The notes: generated from the sequence alone by a model not told the origin. A stretch of 64,000 bases of DNA from Anomaloglossus baeobatrachus (GCF_048569485.1 NC_134360.1:206776164-206840163); one strand, 5' to 3'; positions 23,868 through 36,594 are shown, counted from the stretch's first letter. A program made the numbers and translations.

Positions 23868-25031
23868 CATTTCTGGGCTTCGGCCATTCCAAAGCTTTGA
23901 TCTTCTGGCCAAACCATTCTTTAGTAGATATGTTGGTTTTGAAGAACTAAAGGTTAAACATGTTATCACCTAGGAGGTTAACTTGCCGATGGGTGATTGT
24001 ACAGCTGGAACCAGCATCAATCAGCAGATCAGGGAACTTCTATACCCAATGGAGAACTTTTTTTCTTTCTATAAGATGGCGTCGACAGTCGGATGAACAT
24101 TTCCTGCTTTATTTATTCCCTATGGGTTGGTGGAAAAAGCCGAGCAGCCCCATAAAGAATGGCGCAACAGTCGAACATGCAAACTGCCGCTCCATTCTAA
24201 AGTGCCCCATTCTACCGATCAGTATTCCAGAATAGGCGTAACACATTTAATACAGGATTTATTACTTTACTTAAGAACTGTGTCCTCCATTAGGGTTTTG
24301 GATTCATGAATTGTGCCTGTGCGCTTACACCTTTATGTGTGTGGCACCAGGATAAAATTTCCTGGCTTACAGAAGGGAGCAGTGGAGGCCCAAGTGTGGG
24401 AGGTTTCCACTAGTGTCAGTACAATAGAGGTCTGGCAGCCTCCTAATCCAGACATCGAGGCCAGATAACATATTGAAATGTGTTTCGCTGGCTCCATCTA
24501 GCGCATCTCTCATCCAAATTGTGTTGTGTTTGGCCGATAATAGGGTCCGGATTGAGTTCAAGATTATCTGGGCTGTGTCAGGGATTTGTCACTTACTTTA
24601 CAGCTTGTAAGCACAGACAGTGTGAGGATTTGATTCCACTTTTAGCCTGTTTAACTCCAATGGTGCTGTAAAGATACAGATTTTTCTTTCACATACACAA
24701 GTATTATATATATACCTACATAACTCATTTTCAGGCATATACGTTATATAAAAGATGCAAATTTGGTAAAATACAGATAACTTTTTATTTTGTCGACATT
24801 GAATTTATATTTGGCATCCTAAGCCCTAACCCGATATTTAATTAACAAGGACCCACCCGGGGTCCAACAGCTCTTCCTCCTTACTACCCAGAAACCCCTA
24901 ATGAATTGTCGAATTATGGTGCCCTATGCAAAGTCAGCTGTATCCACCAATTAAGGTGGAAACAGACAGCTAACTTATGAGTATGGGGCCCTCCGACTCT
25001 CCCTCTACAGACACTGTTGGGGTAAAGAAGG
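23868..25031. other. podn intron 3, nothing recognised
   Basis: Between a solo LTR and a Gypsy-like fossil; no gene or repeat boundary seen. Confidence 0.4.
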
Positions 25032-25036
25032 ATTGG

Positions 25037-26576
25037 TGTGATGATGGGATAGGGGGGAGGTGGGCCTACAATCCAGTAACATTTTTGCTTACCTGGGGCA
25101 TGAGCAGCCTGTTGGAGAAAGATTGAACCTCTGGGAGAAGCTGGGACTTCTCAGAGAGACCAGGACATTTATTGCTTATTGGATTATATTCATATTTCTG
25201 GACTAATTTTACCCTCTGTTTTGTGGATTATGTTATGGACCATTTGATTTGCTTGGAATAAATGCTCTTTGGATTGTACAGCCATTTCTCGGCTCACAAT
25301 CCTGGCCCCAACAGTTCCGACCACACCCTGGGGGAATCACAGAGAGATGTTATGGGTGCAGGCAACCTGGGCACCTGCAATCCAGTTGTCCCACAAGGAC
25401 TCTGAGGGACCCCCTCGCACCTCCATCTCGTCCGGTGCATTTTGTGCATTCCAGCCCGCCTGAGGAAGAGTTACCACCACCTCCACCGGAGTGTACCGCT
25501 GACCCCTGCACCATAGATGCCCTTGTAGGAGTGTATGGCTTCCAGCCTTTGTCACCAGGTTCTCCTACTTCCTTCTCCAGAATACACATTAGAAGGAGTC
25601 CGACGCAGAGGAGATGTTTCGATGTGGGCAGTCTGGGCATTTGCAAAACACTTGCCCTGCTGGTCGATTGAGGAATGACCTGGCACCAAATCGACCTGTT
25701 CATTCTCTACAGCCAAATACAAGCTGGGAAAAGTTATCACCCCCTCAAGTGGACTTGCCTAATGACTCAGACACTCATGGTCGGCCACTAGGGGTTTATG
25801 GGGTGCGAGCCACAGCCCCGAGTTCCTCTCACCATCAAAGTAAGCACTTACAGGAGGTTGTGCTGGATGGACAGAGTCATTGGATTTTGTGACGCTGGGG
25901 CATTTCTCACAATAGTTGATCCCCGGGTGGTTCGGTCAGAGGTGATACATCATGGACCAGGGATTGTTATTGAACTGGCTGGAGGACAAAGGAGGAATAT
26001 CCCAAAGGCAACTGTAAATCTGGACTTAGGCTTTGGGGTCAAGCAATGTGTGGTTGGGGTGATGAGTGGCCTGCCTGCAGATATTCTCCTAGGAAATGAT
26101 GTGGGAGATCTACAATGCTGATTTGTGGGTGCATTTAACACAGTTTGAGTGAAGGAGGACACAAAGGGAAGCTTGTCCTTCCAACCCTACTGCTGTATAA
26201 TGGACTATCCACAGCTGAGCAACATGGACTTATGTGAGGTGGCCAGAGATCTGTGTAGACCTCATGGCATACTCACTTATTCAGAAGGAAGGAGAAGTTG
26301 TGATGGTGGGATAGGGGGAAGGTGGGCCTACAATCCAGTAACCCTTCTTACCTCGGGCATTAGCAGTCTGTTTGAGAACTTGAAGGGAGAAAGATTGAAC
26401 CAGACCAGGACATATATCGCTTATTGGATTATTTTCATATTTCTGGACTAATTTTACCCTCTGTTTTGTGGATTATGTTATGGACCATTTGATTTGCTTG
26501 GAATAAATGCTCTTTGGATTGTACAGCCATTTCTCGCTCTGTTGATTGCGTGATATGGGAGAAGGACCCCGTGACA
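25037..26576 (+). mobile_element. small Gypsy-like LTR retrotransposon fossil
   Basis: Direct LTR-like repeats (about 25037-25292 and 26299-26576) with a 5-bp duplication ATTGG outside (25032-25036 and 26577-26581). Between them are gag zinc-knuckle sequence (CYGCRQPGHLQSSCP pattern, CX2CX4HX4C, about 25350) and a retropepsin-like segment (about 25850-26120). RT and integrase are absent, so the copy is gutted; the reading frames are broken. It lies in podn intron 3. Confidence 0.72.
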
Positions 26577-26843
26577 ATTGGGTATTTCATATTTCGATGT
26601 CTTGTCCTTCTTTTCTCTGGCAAAATAATAAGTCTCTAGAGGTGTCCAGCCACAACTTCCTCTTCTATCACCATAAAGAACATATGTACACTCGTTCAAC
26701 CTAAGTGTGCATGTCAGGGGCATGACAGATGGTGTAAGCAAGCCAATGATATCTTCTTTTTGCTGGAGGAAATCTTTTACCTATGCGAACTATAGTTTAT
26801 TCTGTGTTTGTCTATATGTTTTGGTGTCCCAGACTTGCCGGAG

Positions 26844-27413
26844 TAAAGGGTACTTTACACACTGCGACATCGCTAACGATTTATCGTCGGGGTCATGGTG
26901 TTTATGATGCACATTCAGCGTCGTTAGCGACATCGCAGCATGTGACACGTACGAGCAACCTTCAACGATCGCAAAAGTGGTAAAAATCGTTGGTTTTGGA
27001 GAGGTCGTTCAAACACCAAATATCGATGTCTAGTGAGTAACGAGGTTGTTTGTCGTTCCTGCGGCAGCACACATCGCTACGTGTGACACCGCAGGAACGA
27101 GGAACCTCACCCGTCCCACCATCAATGAGGAAGAAAGGAGGTGGGCGGGATGTTAGGCCCGCTCATCTCTGCCCCTCCTCTGCTATTGGGTGGCCGCTTA
27201 GTGACGTCGCTATGACGCCAAGCGAACCGCCCCCTTAGAAAGGAGGCGGTTCGCCGGTCACAGCAACGTCGCAGGGAAGGTAAGTCCATGTAACGGGTGT
27301 AAGTGATGTTGTGCGCCATGGGTAGCGATTATCCCGTGACACACAACTGACGGGGGCGGGTACGCTAGCTAGCGATATCAGTACAGATATCGCAGCGTGT
27401 AAAGTACCCTTTA
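26844..27413 (+). mobile_element. CpG-rich MITE family, copy 3
   Basis: Perfect 17-base ends TAAAGGGTACTTTACAC / GTGTAAAGTACCCTTTA, flanked by GAG on both sides. Lies beside repeat A copy 3. Confidence 0.87.
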
Positions 27414-27414
27414 G

Positions 27415-27745
27415 AGTTGCTTTGTGCTTGGTGGTGTTGTGGAGTTTACCTGTCATCTTGTTGTTTCCACCCTGCTCTTGTTTTTCCTCCTTATCACTTT
27501 TTGTGTGGTACCTCTATCAGTGTGTACCATGTGATAAAGTTTAGGTTTACCCTTTTTGTCTATTTCTGTGAGTTATAACACACTCCTGTCCCAGCCACGT
27601 GGGAGAGGGGATATAAGATCACTGCTGGTCAGGAGCAGGACCAGGAAGGAGACTCAGGCATCCCCACCTTTAGGGGTATCCCTGAGATTAGGGATAGCAC
27701 TGGGCCTCTAGCCTGAGGGTCACCTTAGGAGCCCCAGTTTCCTGC
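27415..27745 (+). repeat. interspersed repeat A, copy 3
   Basis: Same order of blocks as 1030-1450 (CACTCCTGTCCC, GGAAGGAGACTCAGGC, CCCTGAGATTAGGGATAG). Its left part appears displaced by the MITE at 26844-27413. Confidence 0.45.
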
Positions 27746-28257
27746 TATCCCCATAGTCTTTGTAACATATCTCCCAGTGAACATTCTGTCAGTAAAGTCT
27801 TTCTTTTGTCTTCTCCAGTACATTGATTCCTTGGTTTGTTTTTGTTGTTTTTTTTAACTGACTTCAATTCCAAGAGCTGTTGTGTGAAACACAGAAACAT
27901 TAACAGCGAGCCACAGGATACATCATTAACTTTTAAATCATTTTTTCTGCCTTATGATGTTGTAAATCAAACATTCTTCTTCTTTATAGGCACATTGTAT
28001 TGGTATTTAACGTACAGATATTGAGTACCTGTATATATTAGTTCATTAAAACTCAAATAGTTGCTACATTTTTATTTCACCGCTGAATAAGAATGTTTTA
28101 TAAACATGATAAGAAACTGAACATGGTAAGTGAAGTAAAGCAGCTTAGATATCTATATAGACTAACTACAAAACTGTTTCCAGATAGGCTACCTGATACT
28201 GTCATGCCTGGCATAGTGAATGATGACGCTCTAACTTTAATCTATTGTCATTTGTAG

Positions 28258-28367
28258 CTAACCCTGGCTCCAAGACTCCTCCCAAGCTCTCTTGTAAGCG
28301 CAGACTTTGCCGCCAATTATATAACTAAAATCTATGGAATGACATTTGGACATAAGCCAAATCTACG
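28258..28367 (+). CDS. podn: podn coding exon 4 (LRR)
   Basis: Residues 142-177 plus two bases: [20 protein letters not shown] followed by [17 protein letters not shown]. Acceptor TTTGTAG ends at 28257 and donor GTGAGA begins at 28368. There is no ATG in the exon, so it is easy to miss; I found it by looking for the LRR expected between exons 3 and 5. The split arginine codon (CG|G) is completed by exon 5. Confidence 0.93.
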
Positions 28368-28862
28368 GTGAGATTGTCATAACATTGCATGCGGATTTGA
28401 TGTATTACAATTTATATTCATAGCTGTGCTGTTTATTATACTGAAATAGAATATTCTATTACTTTCAGTTCACAAAAAAGTACTCTAGAAAATATTGGAA
28501 GGTCCCCATTTACAGGGTAGAGGCAGTGGCATACATACAAATCATGGGGCCCAATAGAAAAAGTCCTAATTGGGCCCTCCTCTACATGCCACCATCCAAA
28601 AATAAAATTGGCAAAAGTAATACTGGAGCCCCTTAGAGTACGCAACCACAACTATATGCCTTTTGAGGCAGTTAGGATTTAATGCCATAAAATTTTCCCC
28701 CCATACTGCATGATACCCCCACAGTGAATTCCCCCCGCAGTCCCTCCTCATGCACATTATGATGACACCATAGTGCCTCCAGCAAAGTATGGTGGTGCTA
28801 CAGTAAACCCAACACAATATATTTCCTCCCCACAGTATGATACCCCTAAAGTGCCCCCACAT

Positions 28863-28983
<121 letters not shown>

Positions 28984-28984
28984 G

Positions 28985-29738
28985 TGAGCAGGGTGTTACA
29001 TTTGGTGTTATCACTCACACACTCTCTCATACTGGTCACTGGAAGTTCAGCATGGCTCTTCATGGGAAATAATTCTATCAGGGTCTGAAATAAAGAATTG
29101 TTACTCTACATAAAGATGGCTGAGAGTATAAGGAGATTGCCAACACTCTGACACTGACCTGCAGTACGGTGGCCAAGACCATACAGTGGTATAACAAGAC
29201 AGACCTTTTCTGAGTGGAACCTGTCCTGTTATACCACTGTATGGTCTTGGCCACCTTGCTGCAGCTCAGTGTCAGCGTGTTGGTGTCTTCTTATAGCCTC
29301 GGCTATCTTTATGTAGAGCAACAATTCTTTATTTTAGGCCCTCATAGAATTCTTTTCCATGAGGAACCATGTTGAACTTCCAGTGACCACTATGAGAGTG
29401 TGTGTGTGTGAGCGATAACACCAAATGTAACACACCTGCTCCCCAATCGCACCTGAGACCTTGTAACATTATTGAGTCAAATGACACTGGGCACCATTGG
29501 ACACAATTTGTCCATTTTAACTTAGGGGGTGTACTCACTTTTGATGCCAGCGGTTTAGACATTAATGGCTGTGTGTTGAGTTATTTAGAGGGCACCAAAT
29601 TTACACTGTTATACAAGCTGTACACTGATTACTGTACATTGTATCAAAGTGTCATATCTTCAGTGCTGTCCCATAAAAAGTTATAATAATTTTTTTTCAC
29701 AAAAATGTGATGGGTGTACTCACTTTTTGGATATACTC
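28985..29738 (-). mobile_element. fold-back derivative of a Tc1-like transposon
   Basis: The 5' transposase region of a Tc1 element is present twice head-to-head: 28985-29203 and, inverted, 29219-29440, around an 18-base spacer. The right arm continues through the 5' untranslated part to the terminal repeat (GTGTACTCACTTTTTGGATA, about 29715-29735). The left terminal repeat is absent, and a (TA)n tract abuts the left arm. No usable reading frame remains. Confidence 0.75.
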
Positions 29739-30639
29739 TATCAATCTCTGTATAGATTGCACAATGTTTTTTTAAATTGGCAGGTTCCCTTTAATAAAAT
29801 TAGATCTCTCACTAGTAGAATACTATAACGTTCACTAATATTAATGGAATTCTGCAACTTCCAGTGAAAGCATTGCAGCTTTGGAGATAATCTGTGAACT
29901 TGGATCCAGGGTTCTCTTTAGGATTCAGGGGGATCCAGCTGCAGGACCCCCACCGTTTAGCTTTTATGACATGTCATGTCATAAAAGCCAGTTATGGAAA
30001 AAATAATCTTTAAGGCTTCCTTCCATTGCAACCAGTTAATTTAGCTGGCTGAATTCTGCGTTGGGTTCTCTATTGTGCTCCATATGAAAACATGTTCTTT
30101 ATTAGCCTCCCATAATAATGTTTTGTCCCCTGTCCAATTCCTATATGAACTATTAACCCATTCCCGGTATCTTTCAGATATTTTCCACTATTTGCACTAC
30201 CTTCTGGAAATAAAATCCTAGATCGTTTCCTTTTCAGTAACTGACCCAATATAAACCTGCCGGCACAGACTATGTATAGATAGCCGGACACCTGCTTTGC
30301 ATCGCAACGTCCCCTTTTATTATTACCATTCACTTCCCTTAAATGCACTGAAAACATATGGTGAAAAATGTATAATAAGAAACATCCCATCTTATATAAA
30401 AATAAGTAGTTACAAAGCTGTTTTCAATTGCTCCCTCCCCCTGCCGTTCCCAAAGAATAACAATAGGAATCTTAAAATGAAGGATAGGACTTTGAACCAA
30501 AAATATTGGTGTTTCCATTCACTTTACTTAATGTTGGAAAATAAAAGCAAAAAATGTAACAAATTGTTAATCCTTGATGCAGAATCTGTAACAAAGACAC
30601 TTCAAATTTACTTGCAGTTTATAATACTGGTACCCTCTT

Positions 30640-31252
30640 ATGTGTTATGACAGCATATACCCAGTTATTTGATAAAATTTACATTTTATTGAGCTATATA
30701 TATTAAAAACTCAACTCGAAACAAAACACACACAAAAAATTGTTCCACAAAGTGAGGGTTGCAACAATATCATTAAATTTCGTCCAAATTCTATGCAGTC
30801 ACCAACAAGGTGAGGGAGAGGAGGGTTTATCCATCAAGTATCTTAGACAATTAGCACAATAAAGAGGGGGGAGGAGTTTTCTTCAATCTTTTTTACCCTG
30901 ATGGAATCTGTTCCTACCTATCAATGGAATACATCCCTGTCAAGTATCTTAGACAATTAGCACAATAAAGAGGGGGGAGGGGTTTTCTTCAATCTTTTTT
31001 ACCCTGATGGAATCTGTTCCTACCTATCAATGGAATACATCCCCGTCAAGTATCTTCGACAATTAGCACAATAATGACAGGGGAGGGGTTTTCTTCCATC
31101 TTTTTTACCCTGATGGAATCTGTTCCCACCTATCAATGGAATATATCATATTCCACATATTATGTGTGTTTTGTTTCGAGTTGAGCTTTTAATATATATC
31201 AATAAAATGTAAATTTTATCAAATAACTAGGTATATGATGTCATAACGCTGA
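30640..31252. mobile_element. inverted-repeat element with internal 106-bp tandem repeats
   Basis: Arms of about 100 bp (30640-30745 and 31150-31252), e.g. TTTGATAAAATTTACATTTT and complement, and CTCAACTCGAAACAAAACAC and complement. The interior holds three copies of a 106-bp unit starting near 30835, 30941 and 31047. In podn intron 4. Confidence 0.8.
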
Positions 31253-31369
31253 ATATTGTATACCCATCCTAAAAAATATGTTCTTTTCAAAAAAATACCC
31301 TCTTATGAGGGAGAGGAACCATTGAGCCACTACAGGAACAAGTTCCCTAAGTGAATCTGCAAGGTCTGG

Positions 31370-31700
31370 ATTGATGATGTCACTGCTATGATGTCGCTGC
31401 TCAGGGCTAACAAAAAAAGTGATGTCATAATACAAGTATAATAAACACAGTTATGTCACAGTACAAAACTGAATCGTAAAACCCTGCAGAATATGTTGGC
31501 GCTATATGGAAAAAAGATTAGTGTATACAGTGATATTATAATACAAGTAGAACGAACAGTGATGTCATCATACAAGTATAATAAACAGTGATGTCATCAT
31601 ACAAGTATAATAAACAGTGATGTCACAAAATGAGTAGAACAAATATAGTGATGTCATAGCAGAGGGAAAAAAACAAACTAAAAAAGTGATGTGACAAGTA
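31370..31700 (+). repeat. degenerate tandem repeat rich in TGATGTCA
   Basis: Units of about 29-31 bp of the type ACAGTGATGTCATCATACAA plus GTATAATAA, clearest at 31550-31650. TGATGTCA or close variants recur about nine times. Confidence 0.7.
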
Positions 31701-31774
31701 TAATAAACACAATTGATCCCCTTTAGTTACGCCCCAGGAGAATACCATCCCTATAATACCCTTCACATGAGATA

Positions 31775-32432
31775 TGTCATGCGAGTGACAACGGAAAGTA
31801 TGGCGCACAACACCACACTCTACAACACAACAAAGGGTATTCCGGGGACACTATATCAACAGTGGGCCCTAGTGCTAGTGAGGAGAAAGATGGGACACCT
31901 CCAGCACTCACCTGCAGCTGTACCCTACACTCCTAGCCAGTCCCTAAACAGGTTCCGCACCTGTTGCCGAACAGGATACCTGAGACTCTGGAAGACCCTG
32001 CAATAGCCCTGGCTAGTGAGCTGGTAGGTGAGGGATGCTAGCTCCACCACTGCACTAATACACACCAGAAGAAAAGACTGTTAGGGGAAATACAACACAA
32101 ACAGCTGCAATCAGCACCGGGACTGCCGCCTACACAGCAATTTTCAGAAAGGGCTTCACCAGCTCCTTCCACCTTTAGGCCAAGCTTCCAAATGAGGTCA
32201 GAGAATAACCAGCACCCTCTACAGGAAAGAGCGTGTATATATAGGGGCTGGGAGTGGTCCAAATCAGAAACACCTGGGAAGATAAGGAGAATACTTGCTG
32301 GCAAGGAATACTGACATTAACCCTTTCCTCCCCAAAGGAAAGGGAATACATTTAATACGCAGAGTCTCAAGACAAAGAGACTCTGGCCAAGCACCTGTCA
32401 CTAGTCTCTACAACAGAGGGGCGACCGTGACA
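31775..32432 (-). mobile_element. probable solo LTR (fossil)
   Basis: Block from TGTCATGCGAG to GACCGTGACA with near-matching flanks AGATA/AGATG. On the - strand it carries a CTATATATACACGCTC TATA-type promoter segment. No internal region. It ends 156 bases before podn exon 5. Confidence 0.5.
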
Positions 32433-32587
32433 AGATGAACTCTACCTTGGGGTTGGTGTAAAATATGTAAATCATATAAGATTATATATAAAGTTAACAT
32501 GAACAACAAATATACATAAAGTGGAATGCCTAATTTTGGACTTGTGATGGTGCAGGACTTAGTATGATGGACGGTTTCTCTCGTCAG

Positions 32588-32744
32588 GTCTGTGTATCTG
32601 CACAACAATAAGCTGACAGATGCCGGACTACCAGACAACGTGTTCAACCAGTCCGACAATGTAGAGATCCTTATAATGTCCAGCAACTTCCTGAGACATG
32701 TTCCCAAACACCTGCCTCCCGCACTGTACAAGCTGCATATGAAG
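32588..32744 (+). CDS. podn: podn coding exon 5 (two LRRs)
   Basis: Residues 178-230: [20 protein letters not shown], then [20 protein letters not shown] and ALYKLHMK. Acceptor TCGTCAG ends at 32587; donor GTATCA begins at 32745. The length of 157 equals 1 + 52 codons and exits in phase 0. The paired long/short LRRs are the usual pattern of small leucine-rich proteoglycans. Confidence 0.94.
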
Positions 32745-33194
32745 GTATCAGAATGATCTGACATCTGTTAGTCATTGCATGCAATCAGTGTATGTTATTG
32801 TGCTCCAAAACTCAAAAAACAAGGAAACTAAGTGTTACTACTCATACAACAAAAAACATAAAGTTTTAAAGGGATTCTGTAAGTTAAAAATGACTGGTCA
32901 AACCAAGCACAGGTGCTTAGTCGGTGCACTCTTGGCGTGACCAAACAGTTCCCTCCTACTTGTTTTGCATCATTATTCACCTTCTCTTCATTGATTGACA
33001 GCTCTGGCTTTACAGGAGCCAGAAGAGAGTGAAAAAAGATGGAAAACAAGTGTACGGGGAGGTGAACTGATCTGCTTGGCCACACCAAGGGTGCACTGAA
33101 CTCCTGTTCTTGGTTTGAACAGTCATCTTTCAGTAGCAGATTCCATTTAAAAAGGGTTGTCTGGCTGAGAGAACCTATTTACAGATACCCTGAT

Positions 33195-33320
33195 AGCAAA
33201 TAAATATATATATATTTATATATACTGTACATATATTTACTGTATATAATATAAAATATATCATTGATGGCGCTATAATAATAAATAATAATATTTATTA
33301 TTAATATATATATACATCCC
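33195..33320 (+). repeat. AT-rich low-complexity tract
   Basis: TATATATTTATATA and AATAATAAT runs next to the left end of the mariner-like element. Confidence 0.7.
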
Positions 33321-33329
33321 TATATATAC

Positions 33330-34912
33330 AGTGTGTCCACCCATATCCTGTCCACTGCCATTAATTTGAGAATGGTGGCAGCTATAGGCATAGAGGTGGT
33401 GTCTAGGTATAGTAAAGTAGCCATGCACTACGCAATGAAACCACCTATAGCGCCACCTGGTGGAAAACAACGGAGTTAGCATTTTTACCTCAAAAACGGA
33501 ACGAGATACAGAAAAAAAGTGAAAAAAAGTGAATTACAAAGTTGTAGGGCATCATCAATTCAATACGAATCGACACCTTGCATACAGAAATGCTATGATT
33601 AGAACGTGTAAAACTCACAAGGCTGCGGACGTGAAGCGATACCTCATGGAGACCTTCCTACAAGTCATTGGGTATGGTGGCTGCATGGAGTGGCCTCTGC
33701 GCTCACCTGACCTGACTCCATTGGACTTCTTTCTGTGAGGTCACATCAAACAGCAGGTGTATGCGACCCCTCCACCAACATTGCAGGACCTACGACGACG
33801 TATCACGATGCTTGTGCAAACATGTCACCTACGATATTGCACAACGTGCAGCAAGATATAGTATGCTGTGCAGAGTCCAGATGTGCATTGCAGCTGACGG
33901 TGGCCACTTTGAGCATCAAAGTTAAATGAGCACCATATGCGTGACCAGCATTCAATGTTTGGGAGGGTGGGGGGGTCATGGGTTTCATATAATAGCATTT
34001 CTGTATGCAAGGTGGCGATTCGTATTGAATTGATGATGCCCTACAATTTTTGAATTCACTTTTTTTCTCTATCTCGTGCCGTTTTCGAGATAAAAATGCT
34101 AACTCCGTTGTTTTCCACCAGGTGGCGCTATAGGTGGTTTCATTGCGTAGCTGTAACGCCTGCCTGGAGCCACAGACTCAGACTGGCTGTAAGGGGAGTC
34201 TAGAGAAAATCCGCTTACAAAGCAGGACCCCGAGAACTCTGCAACCCTTTAACCCCTATACAGGGATTTGGAATTACACAGAGCCCCAGAGATCACTACC
34301 TGTGGTAGGCTGTAGTCCGTGGTGGTCAGGCAGGGTCAAAAACCAGGAAATGCTAAACAGGAACAGAATCGACAGGCAAGGGTGTAGTCAGGAGACAAAG
34401 CAGAGGTCAAATCCGGAACTGGCAGCAAGGTACAAAAATGACAGGCAGGAGGGTAGTCAAAAAAACAAGCAAAGGTCAGCGCACAGGGCTCAAAATACAA
34501 ACAGCACATGAACCAGGAGTACAGAACTATCTCTGGCAGTGGTCACATGACAGGAGGGGGAATAAGAAGGGTGTGGTGTCTTCCCATTGGCTGCAGGTGA
34601 ATGATGGCAACTTCAGCTGGAAGACACACGCCACCTACAGTTAGCCAGTGGTACTGCAGGTTCTAGGGAAACCCAGCCTAGTGGATGAGCGGAGCCTGTG
34701 CTCAGCAGAGCCATGGGCACCGACTCCTCTCCCAACACCAGCACTATCCATGGTGGGAATACTGCATTGCCTGGCGATCGGAGCAGAAGTCACAGGAGCG
34801 GACTCCGGTGGGGACATGACAGTAGCGCATGGCTACTTTACTATACCTAGACACCACCTCTATGCCTATAGCTGCCGTCGTTGGCGGTGGACAGTATATG
34901 GGTGGACACACA
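33330..34912 (+). mobile_element. mariner-like DNA transposon, internally deleted
   Basis: Long inverted repeats: 33330-33600 on the left; 33985-34146 plus 34827-34912 on the right, split by a solo LTR. Outer ends read GTGTGTCCACCCATATCCTG and complement. The middle encodes only the C-terminal end of a mariner/Tc1-type transposase (WPLRSPDLTPLDFFL, residues of the last catalytic aspartate motif, then a TGA where the family has Trp, then GHIKQQVYATPPPTLQDLRR). It sits in podn intron 5. Confidence 0.82.
34152..34821. mobile_element. solo LTR of an LTR retroelement (fossil)
   Basis: 670-bp block starting TGTAACGCC and ending CATGACA, flanked by the 5-bp duplication GTAGC (34147-34151 and 34822-34826). 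It interrupts the right terminal repeat of the mariner-like element, so it is the younger insertion. No internal region is left. Confidence 0.75.
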
Positions 34913-35258
34913 CTATATATACTGTATGTATGTATGTATATATATATATATATATGTGTATGTATATGTGTACATAGGGTTAGGGGTTGTATATAATTGT
35001 ATTGAGGCTCTCAATAAAACATGTTTTCATCACAGCAGATTTCCCAAGGTAAAAATATTAAGGAACATTGGCTGTATGGCTAATTTATACTTTTATGGAT
35101 GCTTTCATCTGCTTCCCGAGAACTCTCATCCTAGGTTTTATCAAACATCAAATCTGGCATTAAAATCAGGGTTGGGATCCCACTTCCCGTACGTGTATTT
35201 GAGCTTTAGCCACTGATTTTCCATTCATTCTAGGAATAACAATGTTTTATGTTGACAG

Positions 35259-35374
35259 AACAACCGGTTGGAGAAGATTCCCGTCGGAGCGTTTAGCAAC
35301 CTTTTAGGTTTGCGTGAACTTTACCTACAAGACAACTTCCTTTCCAATGAAGGCATGAATAACGAGACTTTTAT
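35259..35374 (+). CDS. podn: podn coding exon 6 (LRR)
   Basis: Residues 231-268 plus two bases: [20 protein letters not shown], then [18 protein letters not shown]. Acceptor TTGACAG ends at 35258; donor GTAAGT begins at 35375. It leaves a split ATG codon (AT|G) completed by exon 7. An N-x-T sequon (NET) in the repeat could be N-glycosylated. Confidence 0.94.
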
Positions 35375-35632
35375 GTAAGTGAATTTTCATTTGCGTTTCT
35401 TGCTGGAGAAATAGTTATTGTTTTATAAAATATACCGAAATAGGGAAAGATCTAAAATTCTTGATTTGTATGTGGGTCAATTGTAAGAAAATGAGTTTTT
35501 AAGGCAGAATGGTTCTTGCGTTATGGCTGTATCTATTCATCTCCCTCTCATTCAATATACTCTCTCATCCCTCGGTTAAACTTGATGGACAAAGGTCTTT
35601 TTTCTCCTAAATATTTAGCTATTTATTATAAC

Positions 35633-35882
35633 TAGGGATGATCAAATATCTCAAATATTCGGCAATATTCGGCTTCGTGAAAATCCGACGTAGGTCGCTG
35701 CTATGCGAATATTCGATGCGCAATGTAAGTCTATGGGAAGCCCGAATAGTTGCTATTCGGCAACTATTTGGGTTTCCCATGGACTTACATTGTGCATCGA
35801 ATATTCTTAAATAGTCGAATAGCGGCGACCTATTCGGTGAATATGGGCGTTGCTGAATATTTGAGGTATTCGATCATCCCTA
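35633..35882. mobile_element. 250-bp palindromic MITE, copy 1
   Basis: TAGGGATGATCAAATA ... GATCATCCCTA, with arms rich in CGAATATTCG. In podn intron 6; second copy at 55183-55434. Confidence 0.83.
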
Positions 35883-36594
35883 ATTATAACCTATCGATTC
35901 ATTGTAAACAAAAAATTCCATATACGTAAAGTTGGCCAAACACATTGCACCACCATCGGCTGAACCTGCTAAACTCAGCGGGATCGGATAACCATTTAGT
36001 ATGTATATGATGTTCGACCAGTGTTCTTTCATGAAGGTTGGAGGATCAGCCATGTTGAATATTAATTCTCAATCCTTCTATATTCAGGGGGTATAAGCCA
36101 AGGAGGTGTCTGGCATCTACCATTTGGCATTTACATTACTGGCATCTACATATTTGGCAGAAGAACCTTTGGACTCTCACGCAGCGTGACCCGAGTGTGA
36201 CTATTCTGTCTGCACCCCTTGCAGCTATATCTTTATTACAACTAGTACAAAGCTGCAGATCCATGTGTGGAGAAGTCCCTATTATTTCCAAATTTCAGGG
36301 ATTGACACCTAGGAAGTTACTGAGTGTGAAAAATTTTCCTGTGACCATGCTTTTGTTTTCTAGTTCATGTCCACACTGATGCTACAACCGTTTCACACTC
36401 CCATTACCTGCCCCATGATTGTCCGTTTTTACACCTGGGCTCTGTTTAAAGAGAACCTATCATCTGATGCATGCTGTCCAAACCCCAGGCAATAAGAATC
36501 AGAACCTTGCTAAGTATATTATTGTCTGAAATGCTCCAGTGTATCACAAGCGTTTAAGGTTCTGGTGGAAGACCATAGCTAGAGACGAGACTAG

